Shown here in pieces: positions 1-7,960 of a DNA stretch of 14,163 bases. The stretch spans positions 1 through 14,163 of the forward strand of contig SDVU01000381.1 of NCBI GenBank assembly GCA_016256075.1. The letters run 5' to 3'. This DNA is from Dictyocoela muelleri (Eukaryota > Microsporidia). The notes beneath the pieces are model-generated. The model worked only from the letters and a program-made list of their open reading frames with translations. It was not told the origin of the DNA and did not search any database. The position numbers and the translations under genes are program-made. Numbering within the stretch: the first letter of the stretch is position 1; every line of letters starts with the position of its first letter.

Positions 1-97
1 TCCCTCATTATTTATTAAAGAGTGACGTCAGCGGGATTCAAACCACGATACTTAAATTTTACATTCAAGAGTGTTAACCACTGAGCTATCTGACAAT
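1..97 (-). repeat. tRNA-like (SINE-like) repeat, copy 1
   Basis: On the minus strand this stretch carries a perfect RNA polymerase III A box (TAGCTCAGTGG) and, 33 bases further, a B box with one change (GGTTTGAATCC). The arrangement is that of a tRNA gene, but D-stem, T-stem and acceptor pairing do not close properly, and the anticodon-arm position holds an AT-rich hairpin (CTTGAAT / ATTTAAG). It is therefore not a working tRNA. A second, more decayed copy lies inverted at 2069-2158, and similarity continues beyond the tRNA-like part into a tail (AATAAATAAT.AGGGA), so this is a dispersed repeat rather than a lone tRNA pseudogene. The copy runs into the window edge, so its 3' end is not seen. 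A tRNA-derived SINE or a repeat seeded by a tRNA pseudogene are the main options. Confidence 0.6.
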
Positions 98-419
98 GGA
101 AATTTCATAAAATATTTTTAAACGTATAAAATTATTAATTTAAGGGTCGTTTAAATAAAATAATTTTAATTCTCTTGATATAAAATTCAATATGGTAGTC
201 GCTTAATATAAAATTAAAATGCTAGTCTCTTAAGTAAATATTATAAGAGATAATTTTTAAAAAATTACTTTATTCATAAGAAATGAAAATTTTAAAATTA
301 TAAAACATTCTATTTAAAATTTTTTTATTTTAATTTTTTAAATATATTTAGCTAAAAACGTTATTTACAGATAATTTTCATCTAATAATTAAAATTTAAA
401 GGTATAAATTTTATTTAAC
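98..419. other. AT-rich intergenic stretch with a 29-bp tandem repeat
   Basis: No coding signal on either strand. It contains an imperfect two-unit tandem repeat of about 29 bases at roughly 177-234 (units share ATATAAAATT, then TAGTC, then CTTAA). The rest is low-complexity A/T sequence forming the 3' flank of the minus-strand gene. Confidence 0.5.
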
Positions 420-1634
420 TTACCTAAATTTGTAATCAATCACAATATCAAGTCTTCCATTTAAAAATAATATTCCTGCTTTTAAATCATTATCAGAATC
501 CAATAAATACAATTTTTCTTTGTATTTAAGAAAAAGTTGAAAATCTTTATACTGCTCAAGGTCTATCATTTCTTCATCGATTCTAGTTTTTGGATAAAAA
601 TGCTCACCTACTCTTTTAATCGTCTTTCGCTTCAATTCAAAAAAATTTAATGATGAAAAGAAAATAAAAAATCGTAAATCTCCAAATTCTACACTTCCGT
701 AGTATAAAGGATCGCTTTTATTTTTGTCATAAATATTTAACAATTTTTGAATCACCTTTTTCTTTGATTTTTTTTTATCTTTTAGTATCTTCAAGCTTTT
801 ATTTTTCAAATTTTCAATAGACTTTTCAGGTTTATCATTTAATAAATCATTCTCATCGTTTAATGAATCGTTCTCACCGTTTAAAACCCCATTCTCATTG
901 TTTATTAAATCATTCCCATCGCTTAATGAATCGTTCTCATCATTTAATGAATCAGTATCATCATTTAATGAATCATTCTCATCATTAGAAAAATTTAATG
1001 AATTTGTATCTTCAAAATCCTTATTGCTATTATTATCTGTCAGATCATTCAATGAATTTTCATGATTTTTTAATGAATTTGAGTCACTATTTGCATCCAG
1101 CGAGCAATTTAGTTCATCTAAATTTTTATTTCGTGAGTCCAAATTTATATTATCGCTTTCAAATTCATTATTACTAGCACTGATAACATTTTTTAAATCA
1201 CTTTTTATATCTTTACTAATTATATTTTTTCTATCGTCTTCATCAGTAAAAGTATTTATCTTATTATTTTTAACATCACTCTCATGAACTTGATATGTTT
1301 TTTCAATAAATCGACTTTTATTTCTCTTTTCTTTGTCATCGGAAATAGTTTGTTTAAAAACGTGTTTTTTAACAATTTTATAAACCTTATCTAACATGCT
1401 TTTATCTTTAAAACTAATTCTAAAAACATCATTTTCTCTTTTAATCAATAAATATGAATCCTTAATTTTAATTTTAGTTTCGTCGTAATGAAGTATTTCT
1501 TTCAATTTTTCATTTTCCAGAATCACAATTCCTTTTTCAAAGAATAAAAAATTGCTATTTCCGGTCTTATGGTAAAATATGAATTTCCCTAAAATTGTAC
1601 GAAATTTTTTGTTAATAAGAGATGTAATATTCAT
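420..1634 (-). CDS. Hypothetical protein with Asn/Asp-rich heptad repeats
   Basis: A 404-residue uninterrupted frame; I do not recognise the family. Residues 1-95 look like a compact mixed alpha/beta domain ending in a helix (DKVYKIVKKHVF), possibly PH-like, but this is a guess from the pattern. Residues 96-290 are low-complexity and rich in Asn, Asp, Ser and Lys. Within them, residues 217-265 are seven tandem seven-residue units of the type NDENDSL. A lysine-rich stretch (286-294) leads into a hydrophobic, aromatic-rich C-terminal domain (about 295-404) with FFIFFSSLNFF and a final beta-rich part. There is no signal peptide or clear transmembrane helix, so a cytosolic or nuclear protein is likelier. 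Upstream of the ATG is GACCTCT, a weak form of the CCC motif seen before the other two host genes. It is flanked by inverted SINE-like repeats. The long open frame argues for a real gene despite the skewed composition. Confidence 0.72.
   Translation of the reverse strand: MNITSLINKKFRTILGKFIFYHKTGNSNFLFFEKGIVILENEKLKEILHYDETKIKIKDSYLLIKRENDVFRISFKDKSMLDKVYKIVKKHVFKQTISDDKEKRNKSRFIEKTYQVHESDVKNNKINTFTDEDDRKNIISKDIKSDLKNVISASNNEFESDNINLDSRNKNLDELNCSLDANSDSNSLKNHENSLNDLTDNNSNKDFEDTNSLNFSNDENDSLNDDTDSLNDENDSLSDGNDLINNENGVLNGENDSLNDENDLLNDKPEKSIENLKNKSLKILKDKKKSKKKVIQKLLNIYDKNKSDPLYYGSVEFGDLRFFIFFSSLNFFELKRKTIKRVGEHFYPKTRIDEEMIDLEQYKDFQLFLKYKEKLYLLDSDNDLKAGILFLNGRLDIVIDYKFR
840..986 (-). repeat. 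In-frame 21-bp coding minisatellite
   Basis: Seven tandem 21-base units encode the heptad NDENDSL and variants (NDDTDSL, SDGNDLI, NNENGVL, NGENDSL, NDENDLL). The unit length is a multiple of three, so copy-number change would preserve the frame of the 404-residue protein. Confidence 0.8.
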
Positions 1635-2068
1635 TTTTAGAGGTCCTTTATTAATTTTTATAAATAAGTCTTGTTTTGCGTTTGTTTCAAAAGTTTTAAA
1701 TTAGGTTTCAGGCATTTATAGCTAATTGGTAGTATTTTTCTCATTTTTTTCGTTCTATATTATTTAATTATATATTAATTTATACTTTTAAGATTAAATG
1801 TTAAAATATTAATATTTTCAGTTATTTTTCTAAAATAGTATGAATTACAAAAAAATAATATATATTACTAAAAATAGTATAAATTACTAAAAATAGTAAT
1901 CTGAGAAAATAAATTTTAGTATTGTGTTATTAAATCACACTATTTAACTAATTAACTTAAATTATTAATAACTTTATTTTCAATAAATACTATTCTTAAA
2001 TTGATATTTACAATTTTGATAAAAATTTAATTTATGTTCCTTTTTTTTAATAATTATATTTTGTAAAC
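1635..2068. other. AT-rich intergenic stretch
   Basis: Very AT-rich, with no coding frame seen. A short tandem motif of about 18 bases (ACTAAAAATAGTATAAATT) is repeated imperfectly around 1835-1902. The promoter of the minus-strand 404-residue gene should lie near 1635-1750, but no specific element stands out. Confidence 0.4.
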
Positions 2069-2158
2069 CAGATATCAGTGGTTAACGCACTTGAATGTAA
2101 CATTTAAGTATCGCAGTTAGAGTATTTTAAAGTCACTTTGATAAATAATTAGGGAATG
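2069..2158 (+). repeat. tRNA-like (SINE-like) repeat, copy 2
   Basis: An inverted and more diverged copy of the repeat at 1-97. It keeps the A-box region (ATATCAGTGGTTAACGC), the hairpin CTTGAATG..CATTTAAG and the tail TAAATAATTAGGGAATGAC, but the B box has decayed (GCAGTTAGAGT). Similarity to copy 1 begins at the A box and runs through the tail, which supports one shared repeat unit starting with the tRNA-like head. Confidence 0.55.
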
Positions 2159-2233
2159 ACATTAAGCGGACAATTTATATAGAATTATAGTGTTTTTATA
2201 CCTTTGTTCTAGTGGTGTATAGCTGATTAAGAC

Positions 2234-2510
2234 TTAATATAATCTTTTATAGTGAAGCAGAAAAGACTCTCCCAGGTAAGGGAATGAGTGCGGCGACACA
2301 TTTCGGCAAAAAGTAGTGAAAATTTCATAAAAAGGCTGCATATTACCTGTATCCTGCCGATTCAATGATAAAATGAAAATAGTGTATACAGCTGGGCTTC
2401 TGGGTAGTTTAGTAGTGACATATAATTGGAACGCCAAGAATCAAAGGTCTCTGATCCACGGTAGTAGACAACTCTACGGGTTGGCAGCTATGGATGTTGT
2501 CAGCATGAAA
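2234..2510. other. GC-richer island, possible structured RNA
   Basis: Base composition rises clearly above the surrounding sequence. A 67-codon minus-strand frame covers part of it (2234-2437) but resembles nothing I know and does not extend over the island. The right part can fold: GCCAA 2433-2437 pairs with TTGGC 2481-2485, enclosing ATCA 2440-2443 / TGAT 2452-2455 and GTAG 2461-2464 / CTAC 2474-2477, with AGCTG 2390-2394 able to pair with CAGCT 2485-2489. I tried to match RNase P, SRP, 5S, U1, U2, U6 and tRNA signatures and found none. It could be a divergent ncRNA or a fragment of transferred or mobile DNA. Confidence 0.3.
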
Positions 2511-2515
2511 TTAAA

Positions 2516-2713
2516 ATTATTAACTTAATAAATCATAATTTAAATTAATAAAAATTAAATAATTATAAAGTTAAACTTATTAATTGTAAATTTTTATTCT
2601 ACACCATTAATTTTTAATCTTTCAATATATTTCAAATATTTAATCTTTTAATATATTTCAAATATTTCAAATCTTTCAAAACAATTTATTTAATCATAAC
2701 AAACTCCACCCTT
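2516..2713 (+). promoter_or_regulatory. Upstream region of ERD2 with CCC start-site motif
   Basis: AT-rich upstream DNA with an imperfect direct repeat of about 30 bases (AATATATTTCAAATATTT occurs twice near 2620-2675). The motif CCACCC at 2706-2711 sits two bases before the ERD2 ATG. CCC-like motifs immediately upstream of start codons are a known feature of microsporidian genes, and this helps choose 2714 as the start. Confidence 0.55.
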
Positions 2714-3409
2714 ATGAAAATTCTTTCATTTCTCGCATTGATCTTCAGACTCGTTGCAGACATTTTCCACGTATACACAGTCTACATTTTATGCAAAAAA
2801 ATCAAGTCTACCAGAAGTGTAAGCGGTCTATCGTACAAAACACAACTTCTTTACCTGATAGTTTTTATGACACGATACATCGACATATTTCGCATGTCAT
2901 TCAAGTCTTTATTGATGACATACAACTTTTTCATGAAAATATTGTTTCTTGTCTCTCAATCAATTCTTGTTTACCTGATCAGGGTGCGGTATTTTTATTC
3001 ATACGATGCAGCTCTTGATTCTTTCAATGTTTTAGGGCTGTTGGGACCATCAGCAGGCTTAGCATTTATTTTAATGGCGAAGACAAAAACATTTTTTATG
3101 GCTATCGAAGAGTACTTGTGGACATTTTCTGTTCTTTTAGAAGCAGTTGCTGTACTTCCCCAACTAATTCAGTTGCAGGATAGTGGAGAAGCGGAAACAC
3201 TCACGAGCCAGTATATACTTTATTTAGGCCTTTACAGATTATTTTACGTTTTTAACTGGATTTTGAAAATATTCAGCGGTAGCAAAGTTAATCACATGCT
3301 TATGGCATCAGGAATTATTCAATCCCTCCTTTATGTTGATTTCTTTGTTGTTTATTATAAACACGTGTTTACAAAAAAACAAGAAAAATTGCCTAAGAGT
3401 TTTAAATAA
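2714..3409 (+). CDS. ERD2: ER lumen protein-retaining (KDEL) receptor ERD2
   Basis: The 231-residue product is a seven-helix Golgi/ER receptor that binds K/HDEL-type tails of escaped ER proteins and returns them by COPI vesicles. Family landmarks appear in order: KSTRSVSGLSYKTQLLY (31-47) matching the KSRSCAGISGKSQVL loop, TRYIDIF (53-59) matching ARYLDLF with the ligand-contacting Arg and Asp, EEYLWTFSVLLEAVAVLPQ (132-150), GEAETLTSQY (158-167), LYRLFYVFNWI (173-183) and the terminal YVDFF (207-211). Length is slightly above the usual 212-220 because of a few extra N-terminal residues. The C-terminus is Lys-rich, as expected for the cytosolic tail. The frame is intact with no intron. The gene is convergent with eIF5, separated by 209 bases. 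A CCC motif abuts the start. Identification is very secure. Confidence 0.97.
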   Translation: MKILSFLALIFRLVADIFHVYTVYILCKKIKSTRSVSGLSYKTQLLYLIVFMTRYIDIFRMSFKSLLMTYNFFMKILFLVSQSILVYLIRVRYFYSYDAALDSFNVLGLLGPSAGLAFILMAKTKTFFMAIEEYLWTFSVLLEAVAVLPQLIQLQDSGEAETLTSQYILYLGLYRLFYVFNWILKIFSGSKVNHMLMASGIIQSLLYVDFFVVYYKHVFTKKQEKLPKSFK

Positions 3410-3618
3410 AAATTTGTTGTGGTCAAATTTTTGATTATAATAATTTTCCTAAAGTGGTAATAAAATTAAATCTAATTGAAAATAATTCGGAAAATTAAAA
3501 ACAAAAAAAAATTAACTTTTAAGTAAGTTTCAATTAATTGTCAAAAAGTAGAATTTATTCTTTAAATTAATTTTATTTAACTCGTCAATTAATTTATTAT
3601 TTTTTAAATTTAGTTTAT
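3410..3618. other. Convergent 3' intergenic spacer
   Basis: AT-rich spacer between the two converging stop codons. The self-complementary motif AATTAATT occurs twice (about 3530-3540 and 3590-3600), each as CAATTAATT. No gene or clear terminator is seen. Confidence 0.4.
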
Positions 3619-4140
3619 TTAATTTTGGGAATCCTTTCCTAAATCATCCATTGAAGATTGAAATTCAAAACTACCAGAAATCGTATAAATCGAATCACTC
3701 TTATTAAATTCATTATCAAAATTTTTAATAATATAACTGACAATCTTATTATTTTCATCCAAAAACTTTGTACCGCAAGCAAGGCATTCTCTTTTAAGCC
3801 CACCACTCTTTTTCGATTTACTTGTCTTCAAAAATAAAGTTTCAGGCGAATTACATTTTTTACAAAGCACAAGATCTTTTATAAAATTAAAAATAATTTT
3901 TTCGATTGCCGACAAATCATGTCTGCCATTTATTCCATATTTGTTGTTTTCAATGATTACTTGTGTGCCAAGCTTGATTGAAATATATTTCGCGATTAAT
4001 TTCGGTGATCTTTTAAGTGAATTGCCAATTTCGATTATGTTGAGAAGAATTGTTTTTGATGATTCATGTTTTATTTGCAGTTTTGGCATTTTATAACGAT
4101 AATGGGGATCGTTTGTTGATGGGTCAATATCAATTAGCAT
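3619..4140 (-). CDS. TIF5: Translation initiation factor eIF5, N-terminal (GAP) domain only
   Basis: The 173-residue product matches the eIF5/eIF2-beta N-terminal fold. It is assigned to eIF5 rather than eIF2-beta because of the eIF5 signature DPHYRYKMPKLQIK at residues 11-24; Arg15 falls exactly where eIF5 carries the arginine needed to stimulate GTP hydrolysis by eIF2 at start-codon recognition. NGRHD (71-75) matches the NGSHD motif. A four-cysteine zinc ribbon follows (C93, C96, C119, C122, with CKKCNSPET). Eukaryotic eIF5 usually has about 400 residues with a C-terminal HEAT (W2) domain that binds eIF2-beta, eIF1 and eIF3. Here the protein ends after a short acidic tail (SSMDDLGKDSQN), so that domain is absent. 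CCC lies directly against the ATG (4141-4143), supporting the start. The frame is intact. Confidence 0.92.
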   Translation of the reverse strand: MLIDIDPSTNDPHYRYKMPKLQIKHESSKTILLNIIEIGNSLKRSPKLIAKYISIKLGTQVIIENNKYGINGRHDLSAIEKIIFNFIKDLVLCKKCNSPETLFLKTSKSKKSGGLKRECLACGTKFLDENNKIVSYIIKNFDNEFNKSDSIYTISGSFEFQSSMDDLGKDSQN

Positions 4141-4496
4141 GGGACTATAATTAAAAAATAATAAATTTTGTTAATAAAAATCTTTTTTCGTGATAAATTG
4201 AGATTGTTTTTAAATGGGTTATTAAAGGAATTTTTAATCAAAATTTTTTAATGGGGAAATATAATTTTTAAATGGAAAATAATTTTACAATAAAAAAAAA
4301 AATTTAAATCATAGAAGACGAAAATATAAAAAATAACAGATTTTTTAATTATTTTTGGTTCATGAAAGTATAATTTTAGTATAAAACTAATTAGCAAAAA
4401 TTTTATTGCAAAATTTATTTTTTTATTTTAAAAAATATTTTGGTACTGACTATCCATAGGATAAACTTGTAGATTTCCATGTATTAGATATTAAAA
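4141..4496. other. AT-rich stretch between eIF5 and the transposon block
   Basis: Contains the eIF5 promoter side, with CCC at 4141-4143 adjoining the start codon. The remainder is low-complexity A/T sequence without a supported gene. Confidence 0.4.
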
Positions 4497-4510
4497 GAAG
4501 ACGAAGGCAA

Positions 4511-4572
4511 CCCGATTTTTCCCTTTGGCGAAAAATCGGGTCATTTTTTTGGCAAAAAACCGAATTTTCGCC
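4511..4572. repeat. GC-containing inverted repeats at the MULE 3' side
   Basis: A perfect 11-bp stem (CCCGATTTTTC at 4511-4521 with GAAAAATCGGG at 4530-4540) is followed by a second inverted copy of the same core (GGCGAAAAATCGG at 4527-4539 against CCGAATTTTCGCC at 4560-4572, one mismatch). It stands out in the AT-rich background and lies 60-120 bases beyond the MULE stop codon. It could be the terminal region of that MULE or a small separate foldback element. Confidence 0.5.
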
Positions 4573-4631
4573 AAAATTTTTTAATCTGTTAAAATTTTAA
4601 ATATTAAGTAGAAAATAAGAAATAAAAGATA

Positions 4632-5444
4632 TTATTTATTAATATGAACTTTTATATGCTCTGATATGATCCTTAAAAATTCATCACCGTTATAAAAATT
4701 ATAATTATTTACTATAACTTTCAAGTTATTATTTTTACGTTTATTCGGCAGAATATTTCCTCTCATTATAGAATTTATTTTTATTGAAATTCTTTTTTCT
4801 TCTTTTTTAATAAGTAGCATTGCTTTTTTTAAGTTCGGTTTTTTCCTTTCTACTTTACTGTTCAAATGCCTATGATAAGCTTCTAAAGAATTTGTAGTTG
4901 TAGGCAAGTCTTTCAAAATTCTTTCATGAATTGACCAATATTGAATTTCTTTTGTCAATAAATTGTATGAATTTTCAATAAAATTCTTTTTAAAAATCCG
5001 CAATATTTCAGAAAATCCAACTACTTTTTCAGCTAATTTTTCAATTTTTTCAAATTCAAGAGTGACATTTGACACAGAAACATAAGCCAGGAAAAGTAAA
5101 TGCTTGATTAATTTTTTAAATTCCGCGTCCTCTTTAAATCTCTTCATATGCCCATTTGAAATTAAAAACCTATAGATTATTTGGCAAAAATGGAAATTGC
5201 AACTATTAAGTATAGTGGACGGGAAACACATTTTAAAAGCTTTAATAACGCTAACTTCAAAATCTGCAATGTAATATTTCGGTTCATGATTACATTTTTC
5301 TTTGATCCACTGAAAAACTTTTAAATATGTGGCTTTTGATTTTTTCTCCATAAACACATAGATCAGAGGAATCTTTTTTTCAAAAAAAATGCCATAGATA
5401 ATAAATGATTGTGAAAAATTTTCAGGGGAAGTGTAGAAAGTACC
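4632..5444 (-). pseudogene. MULE transposase, C-terminal half (copy 1)
   Basis: An open frame without stops over about 270 codons matching the catalytic half of a MULE (Mutator-like) transposase. It begins abruptly at the remnant of the first catalytic motif (GTFYTSPENFSQSFIIYG, matching the family DGTFK.P..FYQ..TIHG). It continues with the second catalytic aspartate in YYIADFEVSVIKAF, the C-x2-H motif in CNFHFCQ, and the NSLEAYHRHLNSK motif typical of the C-terminal part. The N-terminal half, including the FLYWCH zinc finger and the catalytic Asp of DGTF, is cut off exactly where a Merlin element starts at 5445. A possible continuation lies at 6564-6738. The C-terminus looks complete, stopping at 4632. 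Transposition would be cut-and-paste, but this copy cannot encode a whole enzyme. Confidence 0.85.
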
Positions 5445-6554
5445 GGAGCTGTGGTCAAATTCCCCCCACGGGAACCTGTGGTCAATTTTTCCCCCTGATA
5501 TAAATAAAAAAAATATTTTAAATTAAAATTTATTTTTATGTATACTCCTATATGATGACAATCGAATATTATGAGACCGAATTTCAAAGTTTAGATAAGC
5601 GATTGATTATTACATATTTACAGCAGCAGAACATACTCAAACCTTCGCATAAATGTAAAAAATGTAATAATTACACCGATTTTGTTTCATAAATGAGAAA
5701 TGGAGATGGATATGTCTGGAGATGCATGCAAAGGATTTGTACAGACCATAAAAAATATACTTCGGTTCGGTGTGGTTCATTTTTTGAAGGTTTTAATCTG
5801 CCAATAACAAAGAGAATCAAAATATTGGTTAAGTATGTGTCTAGGCAATCAATTAAATCTATTTGTTCTTCCATAACCTCTGTGAGCTCTAAGTCAATAC
5901 ATAGAATTATTAAAAAACTCTTGTTTTTGATTTAGGAACCATGTTTTATCGACAATAAGTTAGGGGGTTTCGGTTCTTTTGTCCAGGTCGATGAAACGAT
6001 GTTGAATTACAAATGTAAGTCACATTGCGGTAGATCACCTAGCAATAGGACCGATGCACTAGTGATCGTAGAAGTTAGAGGTATGGTCACAAGAGTGTAC
6101 TCCAAAGTGATACCTAATAAATCAGCTTCGACAATACTATCTATTATAGCTAACAGGTTTGTTCCGGATCTGAAATTCATACCGATAATATAAATCGTAT
6201 GGTAAATTGACTGAGAGAGGATACACACATAAGAATGTGTGTCATATGTATAATTTTGTTGATCTAAACACTGCCGTTCATACACATAACGTTGAAGGCA
6301 TTAATGGATTTATTAAAAGTGAAATAAGGAAACAGATTGGGGGTAAAACTACGATGAGACAAGAGTTTCTGAACGAGTTTTGTTTTTTTTAATAACAAGT
6401 AAAGAATATTAGAAAAGGTTTTAGAATTAATAAAGTTGTAATTCTATAATATTTTTATTTTATTTATTTATCAAAACTACAAAAAAAAATTTAAATTATT
6501 ATTATTTGAATCTCTAGTCAAATTTTCCCCAAGGGATAATTTGACTAGAGATCC
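5445..6554 (+). mobile_element. Merlin (IS1016/IS1595-like) DNA transposon, copy 1, nearly complete
   Basis: An element of 1110 bp with terminal inverted repeats GGAGCTGTGGTCAAATT at the left and, read inward, GGATCTCTAGTCAAATT at the right, followed on both sides by a C-run then G-run. The left end carries a second direct copy of the terminal motif (TGTGGTCAATTTTTCCCCC, about 5474-5493), while the right end is a palindrome (15-bp arms ATCTCTAGTCAAATT, about 6510-6552). Candidate 9-bp target duplications are gaaagtacc and gaaactttc (6 of 9 identical). It lies inside MULE copy 1 and encodes one transposase in the plus direction. Confidence 0.82.
5552..6395 (+). pseudogene. Merlin transposase (ISXO2/IS1595-like DDE), copy 1
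   Basis: About 280 codons of a Merlin transposase. From ATG 5552 there is a zinc ribbon, CKKC then WRCMQRICTDHKKY with GSFFEGFNLPI, the DNA-binding N-terminus of the family. The catalytic triad is readable: Asp in QVDETML (5990-5992), Asp in the TDN.YKSYGK region (6184-6186) and Glu in NFVDLNTAVHTHNVEGING (6294-6296). The gene is damaged only lightly: in-frame stops TAA at 5690 and TAG at 5933, and a frameshift near 6186-6195, after which the frame runs to a stop at 6393. It is the best-preserved Merlin copy here. Two stops of different type plus a shift argue for decay rather than programmed read-through. Confidence 0.85.
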
Positions 6555-6563
6555 GAAACTTTC

Positions 6564-6738
6564 AATACTACGTTATTTAATTTTCACCAAATCTATATCA
6601 TAATGTATTATCTTTATATGAAGTTATTCCATTTTTATAAAATCGTTAATTTAAAGTTCATACGAATCATTGCTTCGAGATATTAGAACACATGATATTA
6701 AAAAACGGGATATTAAAATTCGAAATATTAAAATTCAA
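6564..6738 (-). pseudogene. Possible continuation of MULE copy 1 beyond the Merlin insertion
   Basis: On the minus strand the sequence leading to the Merlin end can be read, with a shift, as FGENLNNVV just before the expected DGTF motif. This resembles the short segment (rest of an S/TKENLK-type strand) that precedes DGTF in MULE transposases. The remainder is too decayed to place. A four-unit direct repeat (GATATTA plus 7-8 bases) occupies about 6679-6735. The assignment rests mainly on position. Confidence 0.3.
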
Positions 6739-6752
6739 TAAAAATTGGAACT

Positions 6753-6988
6753 GTTCTCTTTCTTATAGCCGGAAAACAGCATAAAAAGGAAGCTTACGAA
6801 AAAATAAAAAAATAAACAAATATTTATTTTTCCTCTTATACTCCGAGATGTTTTTATTTATTAATAAGATATTACAAAAAAACAAAAACATTTCGGAGTA
6901 TAAGAGGAAAAATAAATATTTGTTTATTTTTTTTATTTTTTCGTAAGCTTTCTTTTTATGATGTTCTCCGGCTATACCGAAAGAGAAC
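6753..6988. repeat. Left palindromic terminus of Merlin copy 2
   Basis: A 236-bp inverted repeat with arms of about 110 bases around a short centre near 6865-6875. The arms contain GCCGGAAAAC, GGAAGCTTACG and CTCTTATACTCCGA, and their complements. It could extrude as a long hairpin and resembles a foldback MITE. Confidence 0.88.
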
Positions 6989-7080
6989 AATTAATTATTG
7001 CGCAATAATGATATCTTTTTAAAAAAAAATTACAATTTTATTTAAAAAATAATAAATTTAAAAAAAATAAATTAAATCAA

Positions 7081-7960
7081 CTTATTTTAATATTTTCAAA
7101 AAATCTTCAAATGACATATCTTTGTTGTTTCTAAAAGACAAAAAACCTCACAGTAATTTTCCAGTCTAGATTTTTCAATACCATATTCCGTGTATTTTTT
7201 AAAAAATGGTTCTATAAGCTTTCAATTGTTGAGTATGTGCACCAGTATCAGGATCAACGAAGTTCATTTCGTGACATGCCGTTAATGTTTGAAACCAATA
7301 TCAGACAGTTTATTATAGGCTTTGGCTTAGTCGGTTACTATCAAAGTCGAAGGAACAACAATTGATCTCAAAATGTTTTCGAGGCGTTTTCTCTTCCCAT
7401 CAGCACAAATTTGGATAACACACTTTCCTGATTCCCGTTCAACACCACTAAACACTTTCGTTTGCTCAGGAAAATACCTATATCCGTATTTCGCAGAGAC
7501 AACCATGGACTCATCTGCTTTTACTACTTTTTCATCATCCCCATTTCTTTTATTTTTTATTTAATAATATTATTTTATTTTCAATTCTTTTTTTTTATTC
7601 CAATATTGCCTTTCTTGAGATATTAAGATTCCTTATCTAGTTTTTTGACATTGTTTCTTTATAAAAGAAATAAAAACAGAAAAGGATAAAGGTTTTGTAT
7701 TTAATCCTTATATCTTGTAATATTGTATTGTGTTTGTAAGCTATAGCCAAATTACACTTTTTAGAACAATAGAAATATTCTCGACTACCTTAGCAATATT
7801 TCATTTCTTTTTGCAAATCGTGTAATTTTTACTTTTATTCAAAATTCCGTGTCTTATTAATATTTCTTTGTCCTGTTTTTTATTACGTATATATTTTGTC
7901 AGTTAATTGCACCCATATTTGATAATCTTTTGTATGTTTTCATAAGGAATAAGTCTTTTT
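7081..7960 (-). pseudogene. Merlin transposase, copy 2, decayed
   Basis: Minus-strand remains in order: zinc-ribbon region (GILNKSKNYTICKK, then YCSKKCNLAIAYKH, about 7730-7865), first catalytic Asp in KADESMVVSAKYGYRYFPE (7513-7515), the strand SGVERESGKCVIQICADGKR, second Asp in LIVTD (7330-7332) followed by an in-frame TAA where the family has Ser/Cys-Trp before KAYN, then NFVDPDTGAHTQ and the catalytic Glu region (7221-7223) reached by a frameshift. The tail MSFEDFLKILK ends at a stop near 7081. At least four frameshifts or stops are present, so it is inactive. The gap between zinc ribbon and DESM (about 7560-7700) is heavily decayed. Confidence 0.8.

Noticed and set aside
1-97. Functional tRNA gene on the minus strand
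   Set aside because: A and B boxes are present, but the D, T and acceptor stems do not pair and the anticodon loop is not canonical.
2338-2356. U1-like 5' end (ATATTACCTG)
   Set aside because: No further U1 structure follows, and U1 is often absent in microsporidia.
2400-2440. U6 snRNA-like string (ACATATAATTGGAACG)
   Set aside because: Only a short match; the expected ACAGAGA box, 5' hairpin and downstream region are absent.
2791-3018. 75-codon plus-strand frame inside ERD2
   Set aside because: It overlaps the strongly supported ERD2 gene in another frame and has no family resemblance.
5363-5587. 74-codon minus-strand frame
   Set aside because: It spans the Merlin-MULE boundary in the wrong frame for both; it is chance open sequence.
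5693-5935. Separate small protein gene
   Set aside because: It is an internal part of the Merlin copy 1 transposase, in the same frame as the preceding and following pieces.
5690-5935. Programmed stop-codon read-through in the Merlin transposase
   Set aside because: Two different stop codons plus a downstream frameshift are more simply explained by decay.
6763-6990. 75-codon Lys/Phe-rich minus-strand protein
   Set aside because: It lies wholly within the left palindrome of Merlin copy 2; its composition reflects the A/T-rich arms.
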